Source: an uncultured Kiritimatiellota bacterium | Lineage (GTDB): Bacteria > Verrucomicrobiota > Kiritimatiellia > RFP12 > UBA1067 | Length of the DNA: 64,000 nt | NCBI GenBank assembly: GCA_934635225.1 | Contig: CAKTYZ010000005.1 | Span: forward strand, 62,001 to 126,000 | Direction: 5' to 3' | Part shown: positions 51,865 through 60,804 of the stretch, piece after piece | Position numbering within the stretch: position 1 is the stretch's first letter | How the letters are laid out: each line of letters begins with the position of its first letter | The notes under the pieces: generated by a model | Databases searched by the model: none | The model's input: only the letters and a program-made list of their open reading frames with translations | What the model was told of the DNA's origin: nothing | Made by a program: the position numbers and the translations under genes

Positions 51865-52775
51865 TGCAGCTTCTCCTCGGCGCGCTCGTTCAACACCACG
51901 TCCTCGAAGAAGCGGTTCATCTCATCTGCACGCTCGGAATCCACACGGTCTCGCTCCGAAGGCTCCAGTTCGTCCTCCGAACTCGTCAAGTCGATCTCGC
52001 TCAGCAACCGTTCAAGCTCTTGGTAAGTGATGCCGTCCAGCAGATCCTCCAACGCGGCCAAACGCAACGGAGACAGGAGATCAAAGAACTCGCTCGGCGC
52101 CAACAGCCGGCAATTCTTCAGAATCGCCAAGGCGCGGCAGAGCGAATCGCCGAAGACATGCGGCATCTCTTCAAAAAGGCGGACGCGCGCATTGCGCTCC
52201 TCGCGCATGAGGTCGTCTGCGACGCGCACGGCCTGATCATCCGACCCCGCGTAGCAGAGCGAATAGATGTGGCCTGTCTCGCGCAAGCCATCCGCATCCA
52301 CGCCAAGAAGGTCCATCCCCAAAGCGCGCACGGCGCGCTTGACGGCCTCGAGCTCACCAATGAGGTGCAGCCCTTCGAGGTGAAACCTGCCACGCAAGAC
52401 GCAAAACGGCTGGATGCCCTTCGACGGGAACTCGCGCTTCTTTACCGCCTTCGCCTTTTTCCCGGCATCGCTCTGGGACTTCGACTTGGCGGCCTTCTCA
52501 AGGCTGGACACCATGCCGTCCATGGCATCAATGAACGCCTTGAGGAGCGGCGGTTGCGACTCTTCATCGTCTCCCTCAGGACCAAACCGCGTGATGGACA
52601 TGGATACGCCCGGCGGAAGACCCGTCATCTTACGGGTCCGATGACTTTTCTTCTGATGCCACAGACGTTCCGCCTTGGCACAGGCACGGCAGACATAGAG
52701 TTCTTCCGTCGTGTCCCCTTCGCCGCGGAGAATCGCCGTCTCGGCATCGGTCTGATGACATATCTCACACTTCAT
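51861..52775 (-). CDS. McsA-like zinc finger fused to a McsB C-terminal-like domain (no kinase core)
   Basis: This is a 304-residue protein. Residues 1-35 carry two Cys pairs (CEICHQTD, CRACAKAE) as in McsA. After a variable linker, residues about 125-260 follow the C-terminal half of McsB arginine kinase. The VKRAVRALGMDLLGV stretch and the GHIYSLCYAGSDDQAVRVADDLMREERNAR region match the segment after the active site. ALAILKNCRLLAPSEFFDLLSPLRLAALEDLL matches the helical phospho-arginine-binding domain. The N-terminal catalytic half, including the NLGTG-type loop, is absent. It overlaps clpC by four bases and probably acts as a ClpC adaptor. The promoter is ten bases before the ATG, without a Shine-Dalgarno. 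Confidence 0.6.
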   Translation of the reverse strand: MKCEICHQTDAETAILRGEGDTTEELYVCRACAKAERLWHQKKSHRTRKMTGLPPGVSMSITRFGPEGDDEESQPPLLKAFIDAMDGMVSSLEKAAKSKSQSDAGKKAKAVKKREFPSKGIQPFCVLRGRFHLEGLHLIGELEAVKRAVRALGMDLLGVDADGLRETGHIYSLCYAGSDDQAVRVADDLMREERNARVRLFEEMPHVFGDSLCRALAILKNCRLLAPSEFFDLLSPLRLAALEDLLDGITYQELERLLSEIDLTSSEDELEPSERDRVDSERADEMNRFFEDVVLNERAEEKLQ

Positions 52776-52785
52776 TTGGCCATAT

Positions 52786-52794
52786 ATTATACCA
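52786..52794 (-). promoter_or_regulatory. extended -10 promoter for the McsA/B-like gene and clpC
   Basis: The minus strand reads TGGTATAAT, ten bases before the ATG at 52775. Confidence 0.7.
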
Positions 52795-52846
52795 TAAATG
52801 CTCGCATCCCGCCCCCACCCCCAAATGATAATCCAAAACGGGAAAA

Positions 52847-53176
52847 GGTAATATCTAACGGGTCAGCAAAGAAGAGAGGAAGGCCATGGGGTTCAACGAA
52901 GAAGGAAGACAAGCTACACCACCCGCATGGGGGTGGATAGCGTCCGAGATGATGTTCTTTCGAGACCATGCCAGACAGGGACGAGATTCTCAGCACCCCT
53001 TGTCGGTAGTGCAAGAATGAAGTGAACGCGTTCACTTGGACAGGAGAACGCGTTCATTTGCGGTTGGCGAGGCTTGGACCCCTGGCTTTGACCCGCAAAG
53101 CGCACGGCGTTGTCCTTTGAGAGTGCCTTCTTCCGCTTAAGGACTTCCTGATGTCCCACCCGCTTTGCAAATCACC
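52847..53176 (+). pseudogene. remnant B of the shared AT-hook-like ORF
   Basis: The first 40 bases are identical to 14777-14816 and the last 40 (53136-53176) match 14962-15002 with mostly third-position and conservative changes. The start codon found in remnant A is lost here and a stop interrupts the frame at 52940. Two copies of the 22-bp-period palindrome sit inside. Otherwise the 52776-53275 gap holds no gene I can support. Confidence 0.5.
53020..53063. repeat. two more 22-bp-period palindromes
   Basis: GAACGCGTTC at 53024 and 53046, again exactly 22 bp apart; the first is a full 18-bp palindrome AAGTGAACGCGTTCACTT. The sequence after the last copy (TTTGCGGTTGGCGAGG) also resembles that after the last copy of the big array (CTTGCCGCTGGCGACA). 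Confidence 0.85.
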
Positions 53177-53275
53177 CATCCCTCCCGGACCCATGTCCGC
53201 GAGACTTGACGAACGAGACGACAAACCGGACTAAACGAGGAACGCCGATCTTCTTCCGACGGGCCTCCCGTGGCG

Positions 53276-55645
53276 TCATTCTCTCACGAGTTCGTAACTC
53301 ATCGTCGCATTGGACGGGTCACGCGCAATATCGGCGACGAAACCGAGTCGACCGTCCTGCCAACGGCTCGGCACGACGCAACGGCGATTCCCTGCGCAGT
53401 CGAGCGCATAAACCGTCCAATCACCTGACGAAACCGACAGGAGAACCCCCGCCTTGCCCCGACGCATCAGGTGTGGCAACGTCCCCCAGCGTAACAGAAC
53501 CGTGCGCGAAGGATCCGCAAACGTCGCGCCCGAATTCTGCACGTCCGTCTGATGGCAGAAGAGGATGCGACGCGACGCCGAGAGGGGCTTCTCGTCAAGC
53601 GCACTTGCCCATACCGTCGTCGGCGCGTCCCTGACACGCGCCTCCAGGCACCCGGCGACAATCGTCCCCGACTCGGCGAAACCGCCGCATGTGCGGTCGG
53701 TGACAAGCCGCAAGGCCCCCGTCGCCGAATCGATTACGAGCGCATCGGGATCGCCGGGCCTCAGGTCGCCTCGCAAGAACAGGCAAAGCGACGCACGTTC
53801 CCCTGCGAGCGAAAGCGGATCGCCGCTCATGTCGAAGTAGGTCATCGCCTTCGGCCCGTAGACGCCCTTGATGCCATGGCTCCACGCGAAACGCCAGAGT
53901 CCGTCCAGCCCCTCGCGCGCGGCGATCGCCCCCGTCTCGATACCGCCAAGACTGCGGTAGGCCCCTGGACCGGAGAAATTGTACTCGGTAATCACGAACG
54001 GCATCGCCTTGCCCATCCGACGACGGTTGCCAAGCGCCCAAAGGAGACCATGACGGTCGCGCGTGAGCGGATTCACATTCATGAGTTCGCTCGGCAGTTT
54101 CCAACTGTCTTCCAAAAAGTGCGGATGGTCAACGTAGAAATGCTCGTCAGCATAGTCGTATTCGTTCGCCCGAACCTCATCGAACTCCTCCGGGTACGCG
54201 TAGTTGTTCATGTTGGTGAGCAGGATGCGGCTTTTCATATCTTCCCGCACCCACTTGGTCATGCGCCGCGCGAAGTCACGCTCGTTCGCAAGCGTCAGCT
54301 CCTTGGCGCTGTTGCCTTCATTCACGAGCGAGTAGAGCGGCATCGCCGGCTCGTCGGCGTAGCGCCGTCCCGTGTGCGGGTTGACGTGCGAGAGGAAGTT
54401 CCGCGCGTAGTTGAGGAAGTTCGAGAACGCGCCCTCATGCGTCTCAACGAGCGTCTTGAACTCGCGCATGCTCGCGAAACCGGGCTTGTCGATTCCCATG
54501 TCACGATAGGCGACCTGACGCGAGACGTAGAGGTCCGTCGTCATGTAGACGCCATGCCGGATGCACGCGGCAACCATCGCGTCGAACTTCGCCATTCTTT
54601 CGGGCTTCAGCTCACCGCGACTGTCGGCGAGGCCGCCATCGTGATGGTGGAAGCGAACGGAGTTGTAGCCGATTCGCGCGAGATTCGCCACGTAGCGGTC
54701 AGCATCCTTCTCCGGCGGATAGTTCGACTCCCCAACAAAGTTCACGCCGTAGAATCGCTGTTTCACGCCCGGCAGCCGCTCAAACTCGAAATGTCCGTTG
54801 CGCACGACGAGCCAGCCGTACTTTCCGGCGGGCGCATCATGTGGAACGACCGACGAGAAGTCAAGCGCGGAACCCGGAACAGGGTCATTCATCGCCTTGA
54901 GCGGCACCCAGTCGTCGCCGGCCTCGACCACATACGCGCTGTCCGAATACGCGACCGGCCCCGGCGTCTGAAGGTTGAAATCCATCGCGAAGGCGTCTCC
55001 CCGAACGAGATGCGTCCGCATCCCCTTGCCCTCAAAAGGGATGCGGAGCGTGAAGTATCGGCTCTCGTCGCCCTTCCACTCGCGGTTGTCCTGAAGATAA
55101 CACGACATCGGTTTCGGAAAGCGGAATGCCAACATCCGTCGTCCGTCTTTGTCGAAGAGCGCGATATCGCGCACCGTCTCACGGAAGACGGCTATTTTCC
55201 CCTTCTCGTAGGCGATTGGGAGGAGTTTTTCCACCCGCCCGTCCAGCACGACCTTTCCGCCCGCATACCGCACGAGCGGAAAGCGGGCACAGACGACGGA
55301 CTGAATCTGCGTAACACAGGAAGCCACCGTCTCCAGCGCGACCGAAACATCGAGCGAACCGTCTGCGGCAACCTTCGCTGCCGTACGTCCGAGAAAGTTT
55401 GTGCCGTTGTTCGGGTCTCCCCAGTTCCAACTCTCGGAAATCCGCCAGTGGCGTGAGCCGTCCGCCTCAGGACGATAGCCGCCGTAGGGCGTCCGCGAGA
55501 TCCAGCCAGGGTAGAAGACCGTCGGCACAATCCGCACGTCCGCATCCGGCACGAGGATGCGACCCATCGGCGCACAACGCACGACATCCGCCCGTGCGAC
55601 AACCGCCACGAGGCAGACTCCAAACAGGGTTTCAAGCGATTTCAT
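53276..55645 (-). CDS. secreted glycoside hydrolase (clan GH-A, GH5-like)
   Basis: This is a 789-residue exported protein. A signal peptide (SLETLFGVCLVAVVARA) precedes a beta-rich domain of about 260 residues. A TIM barrel (about 280-620) follows with the clan GH-A acid pair: LYSLVNEGNS (acid/base Glu after Asn) and FVITEYNFSG (nucleophile Glu). Substrate-cleft residues include HHHDGG and DEHFYVDHPHF. The C-terminus is a beta domain. It likely hydrolyses a plant or mucin glycan outside the cell. Its ATG is eight bases after the leucine-rich-repeat gene, so it may be affected by translation of that phase-variable gene. Confidence 0.85.
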   Translation of the reverse strand: MKSLETLFGVCLVAVVARADVVRCAPMGRILVPDADVRIVPTVFYPGWISRTPYGGYRPEADGSRHWRISESWNWGDPNNGTNFLGRTAAKVAADGSLDVSVALETVASCVTQIQSVVCARFPLVRYAGGKVVLDGRVEKLLPIAYEKGKIAVFRETVRDIALFDKDGRRMLAFRFPKPMSCYLQDNREWKGDESRYFTLRIPFEGKGMRTHLVRGDAFAMDFNLQTPGPVAYSDSAYVVEAGDDWVPLKAMNDPVPGSALDFSSVVPHDAPAGKYGWLVVRNGHFEFERLPGVKQRFYGVNFVGESNYPPEKDADRYVANLARIGYNSVRFHHHDGGLADSRGELKPERMAKFDAMVAACIRHGVYMTTDLYVSRQVAYRDMGIDKPGFASMREFKTLVETHEGAFSNFLNYARNFLSHVNPHTGRRYADEPAMPLYSLVNEGNSAKELTLANERDFARRMTKWVREDMKSRILLTNMNNYAYPEEFDEVRANEYDYADEHFYVDHPHFLEDSWKLPSELMNVNPLTRDRHGLLWALGNRRRMGKAMPFVITEYNFSGPGAYRSLGGIETGAIAAREGLDGLWRFAWSHGIKGVYGPKAMTYFDMSGDPLSLAGERASLCLFLRGDLRPGDPDALVIDSATGALRLVTDRTCGGFAESGTIVAGCLEARVRDAPTTVWASALDEKPLSASRRILFCHQTDVQNSGATFADPSRTVLLRWGTLPHLMRRGKAGVLLSVSSGDWTVYALDCAGNRRCVVPSRWQDGRLGFVADIARDPSNATMSYELVRE

Positions 55646-55653
55646 TGGCAGAA

Positions 55654-58265
55654 TTATCGAATGAGCAGGAGCGCACCTGTCCGCGCAAACGGGCTGTCAC
55701 GGTGGCAGACCCACGCGCGCGCCCCGCCCGAGCCGTCTGGTCCTCGCCAAATGCCCAGCACCGTCTCGCCCGTCGGCGCGGCGGACAACTCCGTCTCCGT
55801 CAACGCGGCCAAATACGGGGCCTGTCCCCAACCGTAGGATTCCGAAGCGTAGACGACGACAGGTGCCTCGGCCGTGGCACTCGCCAAGATTTCCGCAAAT
55901 GCTTCCCCGCTCACGACGGGACCAAGGAACGTGACGATCTTCAGGTTCGGCAGGTCGGCGAAGGCGTTCGCGCCGACGGTGAGCGTGCGCGCGGCGTTAA
56001 GGACGAGGTTCGTGATGCCGGAGGCCTGAAACGCGGCAGCCTTGATCTCGACGACACGAGACTTGGAGGTGCCGTAACCGAGCCAAGCCCCGTCCAAAGC
56101 GTTTGTCTGGAACGCGCAGGGGCTGATTGTCGTCACCGACGGCAGTTTCAGCGTTCCCCGTAGCCAAGCCCTGCGCCCGTTGACCTTGTAGTCCTTGTTC
56201 ATGTTGTTGCTTTCGCCCACGCCGAACGTCCGGACGCCATCCAGATTCCACCAGCCGACATCCGTCGCAGCGACACGCGTGTTGTAGAACATCCCGTCGA
56301 ACGTGTTTGGAAACGTCCACGCCGGACAGCGAAAGATGACTCGCTGAAGCTTGCTCTGGTCCGCAAAAAACCAAGAGCAAGGACCGCCCGTCGCAGTCGG
56401 CTCGTCAAAGACAACCGTCTCGTAAGTGGCGCGCTTTCTCGTTGCGTGGAAGAGCTGCCCGGCCTCTACCTCCGTCAGCGTGCCGGGCGAGACGAACGCC
56501 CGTGCGCCGGGAACTGCGTCATCGGCGGAGGATGACAGCACGGACTGTTTCGTGCCGAAGCTGACGATCCGGTAGACGTTGCCCGCCGTGTCCGAAATCG
56601 CGCCGCCAAGGTCGAGGATGCCATCGCCCACGTTGTCGAGCGCATAGAGCGAGCAGGGCGTCCCCCGCCCCAGCGTAAGACTGCGCGTCGCCGGATCGAC
56701 CGTCGCCTGAATGCGAAAGAGCCCGTTGTCCAGGACAACCGCATTTCCCTCGCCGTCCGGCGTCAGCGTCCACGGGCGCGTGAAACGTACGAAAACCCAG
56801 TTCGCGTGGAACGGATCGGCCTCGCGCAGGACGAGCGTCGCATTCGCGCACTTGCCGCCCGGCACGTCACCGTACCAACCCGCAAACGCAGCGTCGTCAT
56901 TCGCACGCGCCGTCAGCGACAACGCGACATTGAACGGCGCCATGTCGTCAATCTCAAAGGCGCCGGCCTCCACACTGCCTTGTGTCGCGTCAAAATCAAA
57001 GTCGCCTGTCCACGAACTCACGCGGTCAGACACGGCGAGATATTGGGTCTGCGTGCAGCGGAACACATTGGCCGAAACGGTGCCAATGACGATTGGCCCT
57101 TCGGGATGCGCCGTGCGCCACGCACGAATCTCGTCTCCTGACCAGCGGACGAAATCGCCGCTCGCCTGAAACGGCGCAAGAAAGGCCGCCCACGCCGCCG
57201 ACGGCGGCACGACGAATGTGACGGACTTCTCCTTTTCCTTTCCCGAACCGCCCAGAAACACGATTGTCGCATCCGCCGCGAAGTTTGGCGGCGCGCCGGT
57301 AAACTCCACGCGACGAAGATTCGGCAGGCAGTAGAAAGCCTGATTCTCAACCGTATTGCCCTTCGCCAAGCCGAGGACCAGATTCGTCGGCCCAGAGTCC
57401 AACCACCCGCAACAACCGCCCCCGGCGGTCTTCAGCGACCGCGCCTCCGCAGCGAGCCGAACGTCCTGATAACCAGGGTACATGCCGCCAATCGCATACG
57501 CCCCAATCGTCTCGACGACAGGCAGATTCAGAAGTCCGCTCCATTTGCGCTTGCCCATCGCATTGCCCCGAACCTCCTTAACCGAGAGGAAACTGTCCTC
57601 TGCAAATGTGCCGAATGTGGATGGAAACAGACTTGAGTCTTCCGAAAGGGACCACTCCTGGATGGACGTGACCAAGGGAACGCGGATATGCCACTGCAAC
57701 GCCTGTCGAGTAATCGGAATCAAGTGCGAAACGAGCATGCCCGTGACGTTCGGCTCATCAATCGTGATCGACGTGTAGTCGGCCTTGTGAACGTCCCGAC
57801 CGTTCGCATCGCGCACGGCACAGCGGAACCAGCGCCCGACGCCGCCAACGAGCGTACCAGGCGTGACAACGGATGTCGCCGTGCCGCGCATCGCATCCGC
57901 ACCCAGCGCATTCTCGTCGATTGCGACGATGGTCCATGTCTCCACCGCATCGGCGCCGAAAACCGTGCCCCGCAAATCGAGCGTTGCGCCTTCATCGGGA
58001 TCGGCCAAGTAAGCGTTTTCAGTCGCGCTTCTTCCGATGACCTTCAGCGTGTGGGCCTCGGCATCAATGACCGACACCGAAAGGGCCAATCCCAAGCCGT
58101 TTGTGACGCAAGCGATACCGGCCTGTGGGTTATCTGCCGCGTCTGCCGCGAAATGACGCCATGTCTGAACAGCTTGTTCAGCGGAAGCAGGAATTACCCC
58201 CCCCCCCCCCATGCATAAGCGAGCAGGACAACCGCTCGACAAGTGTTTTTAGCAAGTTTTATCAT
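55654..58265 (-). CDS. surface leucine-rich-repeat (BspA-like) protein, signal peptide out of frame through a poly-G tract
   Basis: The body is at least 855 residues, with BspA-type leucine-rich-repeat blocks (LRRVEFTGAPPNFA, ITNLVLNAARTLTVGANAFADLPNLKIVTF) and Ig-like or repeat domains between. It has no signal peptide in its own frame. An ATG at 58265 begins MIKLAKNTCR, then the hydrophobic AVVLLAYAW, then the G tract. With the 14 G present here this frame hits TAA immediately; with 15 (or 12) it would continue GGGGVIPASA/EQAV, a complete Sec signal peptide with an AxA site fused to the body. The copy shown is therefore OFF. The C-terminus ARTGALLLIR resembles that of the LamG-like protein ending at 18589. 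The gene precedes the glycosidase gene in one operon. Confidence 0.75.
58197..58210 (-). repeat. poly-G tract of 14 (phase-variation candidate)
   Basis: Fourteen consecutive C on the plus strand (G on the coding strand) sit between a signal-peptide start and the body of the surface protein. It is the longest mononucleotide run I noticed in the window. Confidence 0.9.
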
Positions 58266-58302
58266 GTGTTTTACTTTTTGTTGAGCAATACGCCAGAACC
58301 AC

Positions 58303-58319
58303 GATGGGGAAACCCCATC
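58303..58319. terminator. hairpin between the activase and surface-protein genes
   Basis: GATGGGG and CCCCATC pair perfectly around a three-base loop. It lies after the activase gene and within the predicted leader of the surface protein. No T-run follows, so it may be a terminator or a leader structure. Confidence 0.35.
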
Positions 58320-58331
58320 CTAAACAAGCAT

Positions 58332-58340
58332 ATGTTATCA
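58332..58340 (-). promoter_or_regulatory. possible extended -10 for the surface-protein operon
   Basis: The minus strand reads TGATAACAT, a poorer match than other promoters here. It would give a leader of about 60 nt containing the 58303-58319 hairpin. Confidence 0.3.
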
Positions 58341-58374
58341 TAAGCGCTCTGAGCCCGTCAAGCCCAACAAACCG

Positions 58375-59106
58375 TCACATGTGGAAAGCCGAGCGCCAGC
58401 GGACACGGTCAGAGGCGGTCGGCTCTTCCTTTCGGTCGAACCGCACGGGGATGCCGAACTTTGCGTACTTCTCCAGCCCAAGTGCGTGATACGGACAGAT
58501 CTCAACCTTCTCCACGCCGTGTAGACCTTTGAGGAACCGGCGAAGCGCGTCCAAATCAGCGTCCGAGTCGTTCAGCCCCGGCACGAGCGGACAGCGAATC
58601 CAAAGCCGCGCACCCGCCGCATCGAGACGGCGGAGATTGTCAAGGATGCGTTCGTTCCCGACGCCCGTCAGTTCATGATGCCGCGCGTCATCAAGGCACT
58701 TGAGGTCATAAAGAAAGAGATCGACCTGAGGCAACAGCCGCTCGAAGGTCTCCCACGGCGTCTCGCCGCATGTGTCAAGCGCAACCTTCACGCCCTGCGC
58801 CCGCGCGGCAAACGCGAGCGCAAACGCGAACGTCGCCTGCGCCGTCGGCTCGCCGCCCGTCAGCGTGAGTCCGCCGTTCGCGCCATAGAACGGCTTGTCG
58901 GCGAGGACTTCGGCCATCACCTCGTCCACTGACATCTCGCGACCACAGACCTCGCCCGTCGTGACGGCCCGCTGGGGCATCGCCGCCTGAGACTCGGGGT
59001 TGTGGCACCAGACGCAGCGGAGCGGACAGCCCTTCAGGAAAACGCTCGTCCGAAAGCCCGGACCGTCTTTCACGCAACCGCGCTTGATGTCAAAGACGAT
59101 TCCCAT
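58375..59106 (-). CDS. glycyl radical enzyme activating protein (radical SAM)
   Basis: This is a 243-residue radical SAM enzyme that installs the glycyl radical on its partner. The cluster motif is GCPLRCVWCHNPES (CxxxCxxC), with LTLTGGEP and ALDTCG SAM-binding motifs and a DLFLYDLKCLD segment. It lacks the extra ferredoxin-type cluster domain of many activases and is nearer to PflA in size. The ATG at 59106 shares a base with the symporter stop (TGATG). It is the last gene of the operon with the glycyl radical enzyme. Confidence 0.92.
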   Translation of the reverse strand: MGIVFDIKRGCVKDGPGFRTSVFLKGCPLRCVWCHNPESQAAMPQRAVTTGEVCGREMSVDEVMAEVLADKPFYGANGGLTLTGGEPTAQATFAFALAFAARAQGVKVALDTCGETPWETFERLLPQVDLFLYDLKCLDDARHHELTGVGNERILDNLRRLDAAGARLWIRCPLVPGLNDSDADLDALRRFLKGLHGVEKVEICPYHALGLEKYAKFGIPVRFDRKEEPTASDRVRWRSAFHM

Positions 59107-60803
59107 CAGCGTTTCCGGATTCCGTGCGCGATAAAGACTGACGCGACGAGCGCAAGCGCGGTTGCGACCGCCGCCTTCACGTACCAACCATAGATCCACG
59201 CACCCACCATGTACATCAGGTCGAAGAGCGCAAAGGCCGAAACAGCCGTGAGGACGAGTCCCTTGCCGACATCGCGCCCATCCGCACGCACGGCGGCCTT
59301 GAAGCGCGCCGCCGTCGTCGCGTCCGTCGGCTTCGTCAGGAACGTGACGACGAGCCAGCTCACGGACGTAATCGCAATCGTGACGAGCATCTTCCGCCAA
59401 GACGGCCACGCGGCAAAGCCGAACTGGAGGACGAGCGCGACGACGAAGGAGACGAACATCCCCGTCAGTTCCGTCCAAGCATTGAGGCGCATCCAGAACC
59501 AGCGAAAAAGGAAGATCGCGCCCGAACCCGCGCCAATGAGAAGCATGAGGTCGAAGGCGGCCTTCGCGCTCTTGAGGTGCGGCGCAAGGCCGCAACCCAG
59601 CAGGAGAAGCCCCAGCATCGCGGCGCGCCCAACCCAGATAAGCTCGCGGTCGCCTGCCTTCGGGCGCACGAAACGCTTCCAGAAGTCATTCACGACATAG
59701 GCGCTGCCGAGGTTAAGATGCGCCGCGACCGTCGAGAAGAGCGCACCCATCATCGACGCGGCAACAAGGCCAAGCCAACCGTTCGGCACCTTCGTCAGCA
59801 TCGCCGGATAGGCCATGTCGCCGTGAATGAGCGACGGATCGACTTTCGGAAACGCCGCCTGAATCGACGCGAGATCAGGGTAGACGAGAACCGAGCAGAG
59901 TCCGACCACATACCACGGCCACGGCCGGATGACCCAATTCAGGATATTGAAGAAAAGCGTACCGCACAGAGCGTGCGTCGGCGACTTCGCCGTTAGCATG
60001 CGCTGGACAATATAGCCGCCACCGCCCGGCTCGCTGCCGGCCTTCCAGACATTCCACCACTGCACGGCGAGCGGGATGACGAACATGACAAGCAACGTTT
60101 CCCAAGACGAGAAGTCCGGCAGGATCGAAAGGCGTTTCGCCGTCTCGGGATTCGCGACGATACCCGCCATGCCGCCGACTTCAGGAAGTCGCAGACCGTA
60201 GACCATCGCCGCGACCGCACCCGCCATGATGACGAGGAAGAGGAAGAAGTCCGTCCAGATGACGCCGCGGATGCCGCCGAAGAACGTATAGACGATCGAC
60301 GCGACGACCGTGACCCAGTAGATTGTCGAGGGTTCGATGCCGAAGAGGAGGACGCCAATCTTGACCGCCGCGAGAATCACGTTGCCGAGGACAAGCACAT
60401 TGAACACGATTCCCAGATAGAGCGTGCGAAACGCGCGCAGAAACGCCGCCGGTCTGCCCGAATAGCGCAGCTCGTAGAATTCGATGTCCGTCGTCACGCC
60501 CGACTTGACCCAGAGCTTCGCGTAGACAAAGACAGTCAGGAGCCCCGTCAGGATGAAAGCCCACATGATCCAGTTTCCGCTCATGCCGTCGCGGCGGATC
60601 ACCTCGGTGAAGAAGTTCGCGCTGTCCGTCGCCGTCGTCGCAGCGACCATCGAGAAGCCGATGAGCCACCAAGGCATGGACCGCCCCGACGTGAAGAAGT
60701 CGCTCGCCGTCTTCTTCGCGCGGCGCGCGGCAATCGTCGGAATCAGCGCGAGGACCGCAAAAAACGCGGCAATGACTGTCCAGTCGATACCGTTCAAGAG
60801 CAT
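59106..60803 (-). CDS. sodium:solute symporter (SSS family)
   Basis: This is a 565-residue transporter with about 13 membrane helices. SSS features include ASDFFTSGRSMPWWLIGFSMVA with its sodium-site region, TDIEFYELRYSGRPAAFLRA, and a central GGIRGVIWTDFFLF. The family imports sugars, sialic acids, amino acids or vitamins with sodium. Its place between the glycyl radical enzyme and activase suggests that it brings in the radical enzyme's substrate or a precursor. It starts one base after the upstream stop. Confidence 0.92.
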   Translation of the reverse strand: MLLNGIDWTVIAAFFAVLALIPTIAARRAKKTASDFFTSGRSMPWWLIGFSMVAATTATDSANFFTEVIRRDGMSGNWIMWAFILTGLLTVFVYAKLWVKSGVTTDIEFYELRYSGRPAAFLRAFRTLYLGIVFNVLVLGNVILAAVKIGVLLFGIEPSTIYWVTVVASIVYTFFGGIRGVIWTDFFLFLVIMAGAVAAMVYGLRLPEVGGMAGIVANPETAKRLSILPDFSSWETLLVMFVIPLAVQWWNVWKAGSEPGGGGYIVQRMLTAKSPTHALCGTLFFNILNWVIRPWPWYVVGLCSVLVYPDLASIQAAFPKVDPSLIHGDMAYPAMLTKVPNGWLGLVAASMMGALFSTVAAHLNLGSAYVVNDFWKRFVRPKAGDRELIWVGRAAMLGLLLLGCGLAPHLKSAKAAFDLMLLIGAGSGAIFLFRWFWMRLNAWTELTGMFVSFVVALVLQFGFAAWPSWRKMLVTIAITSVSWLVVTFLTKPTDATTAARFKAAVRADGRDVGKGLVLTAVSAFALFDLMYMVGAWIYGWYVKAAVATALALVASVFIAHGIRKR

Positions 60804-60804
60804 G

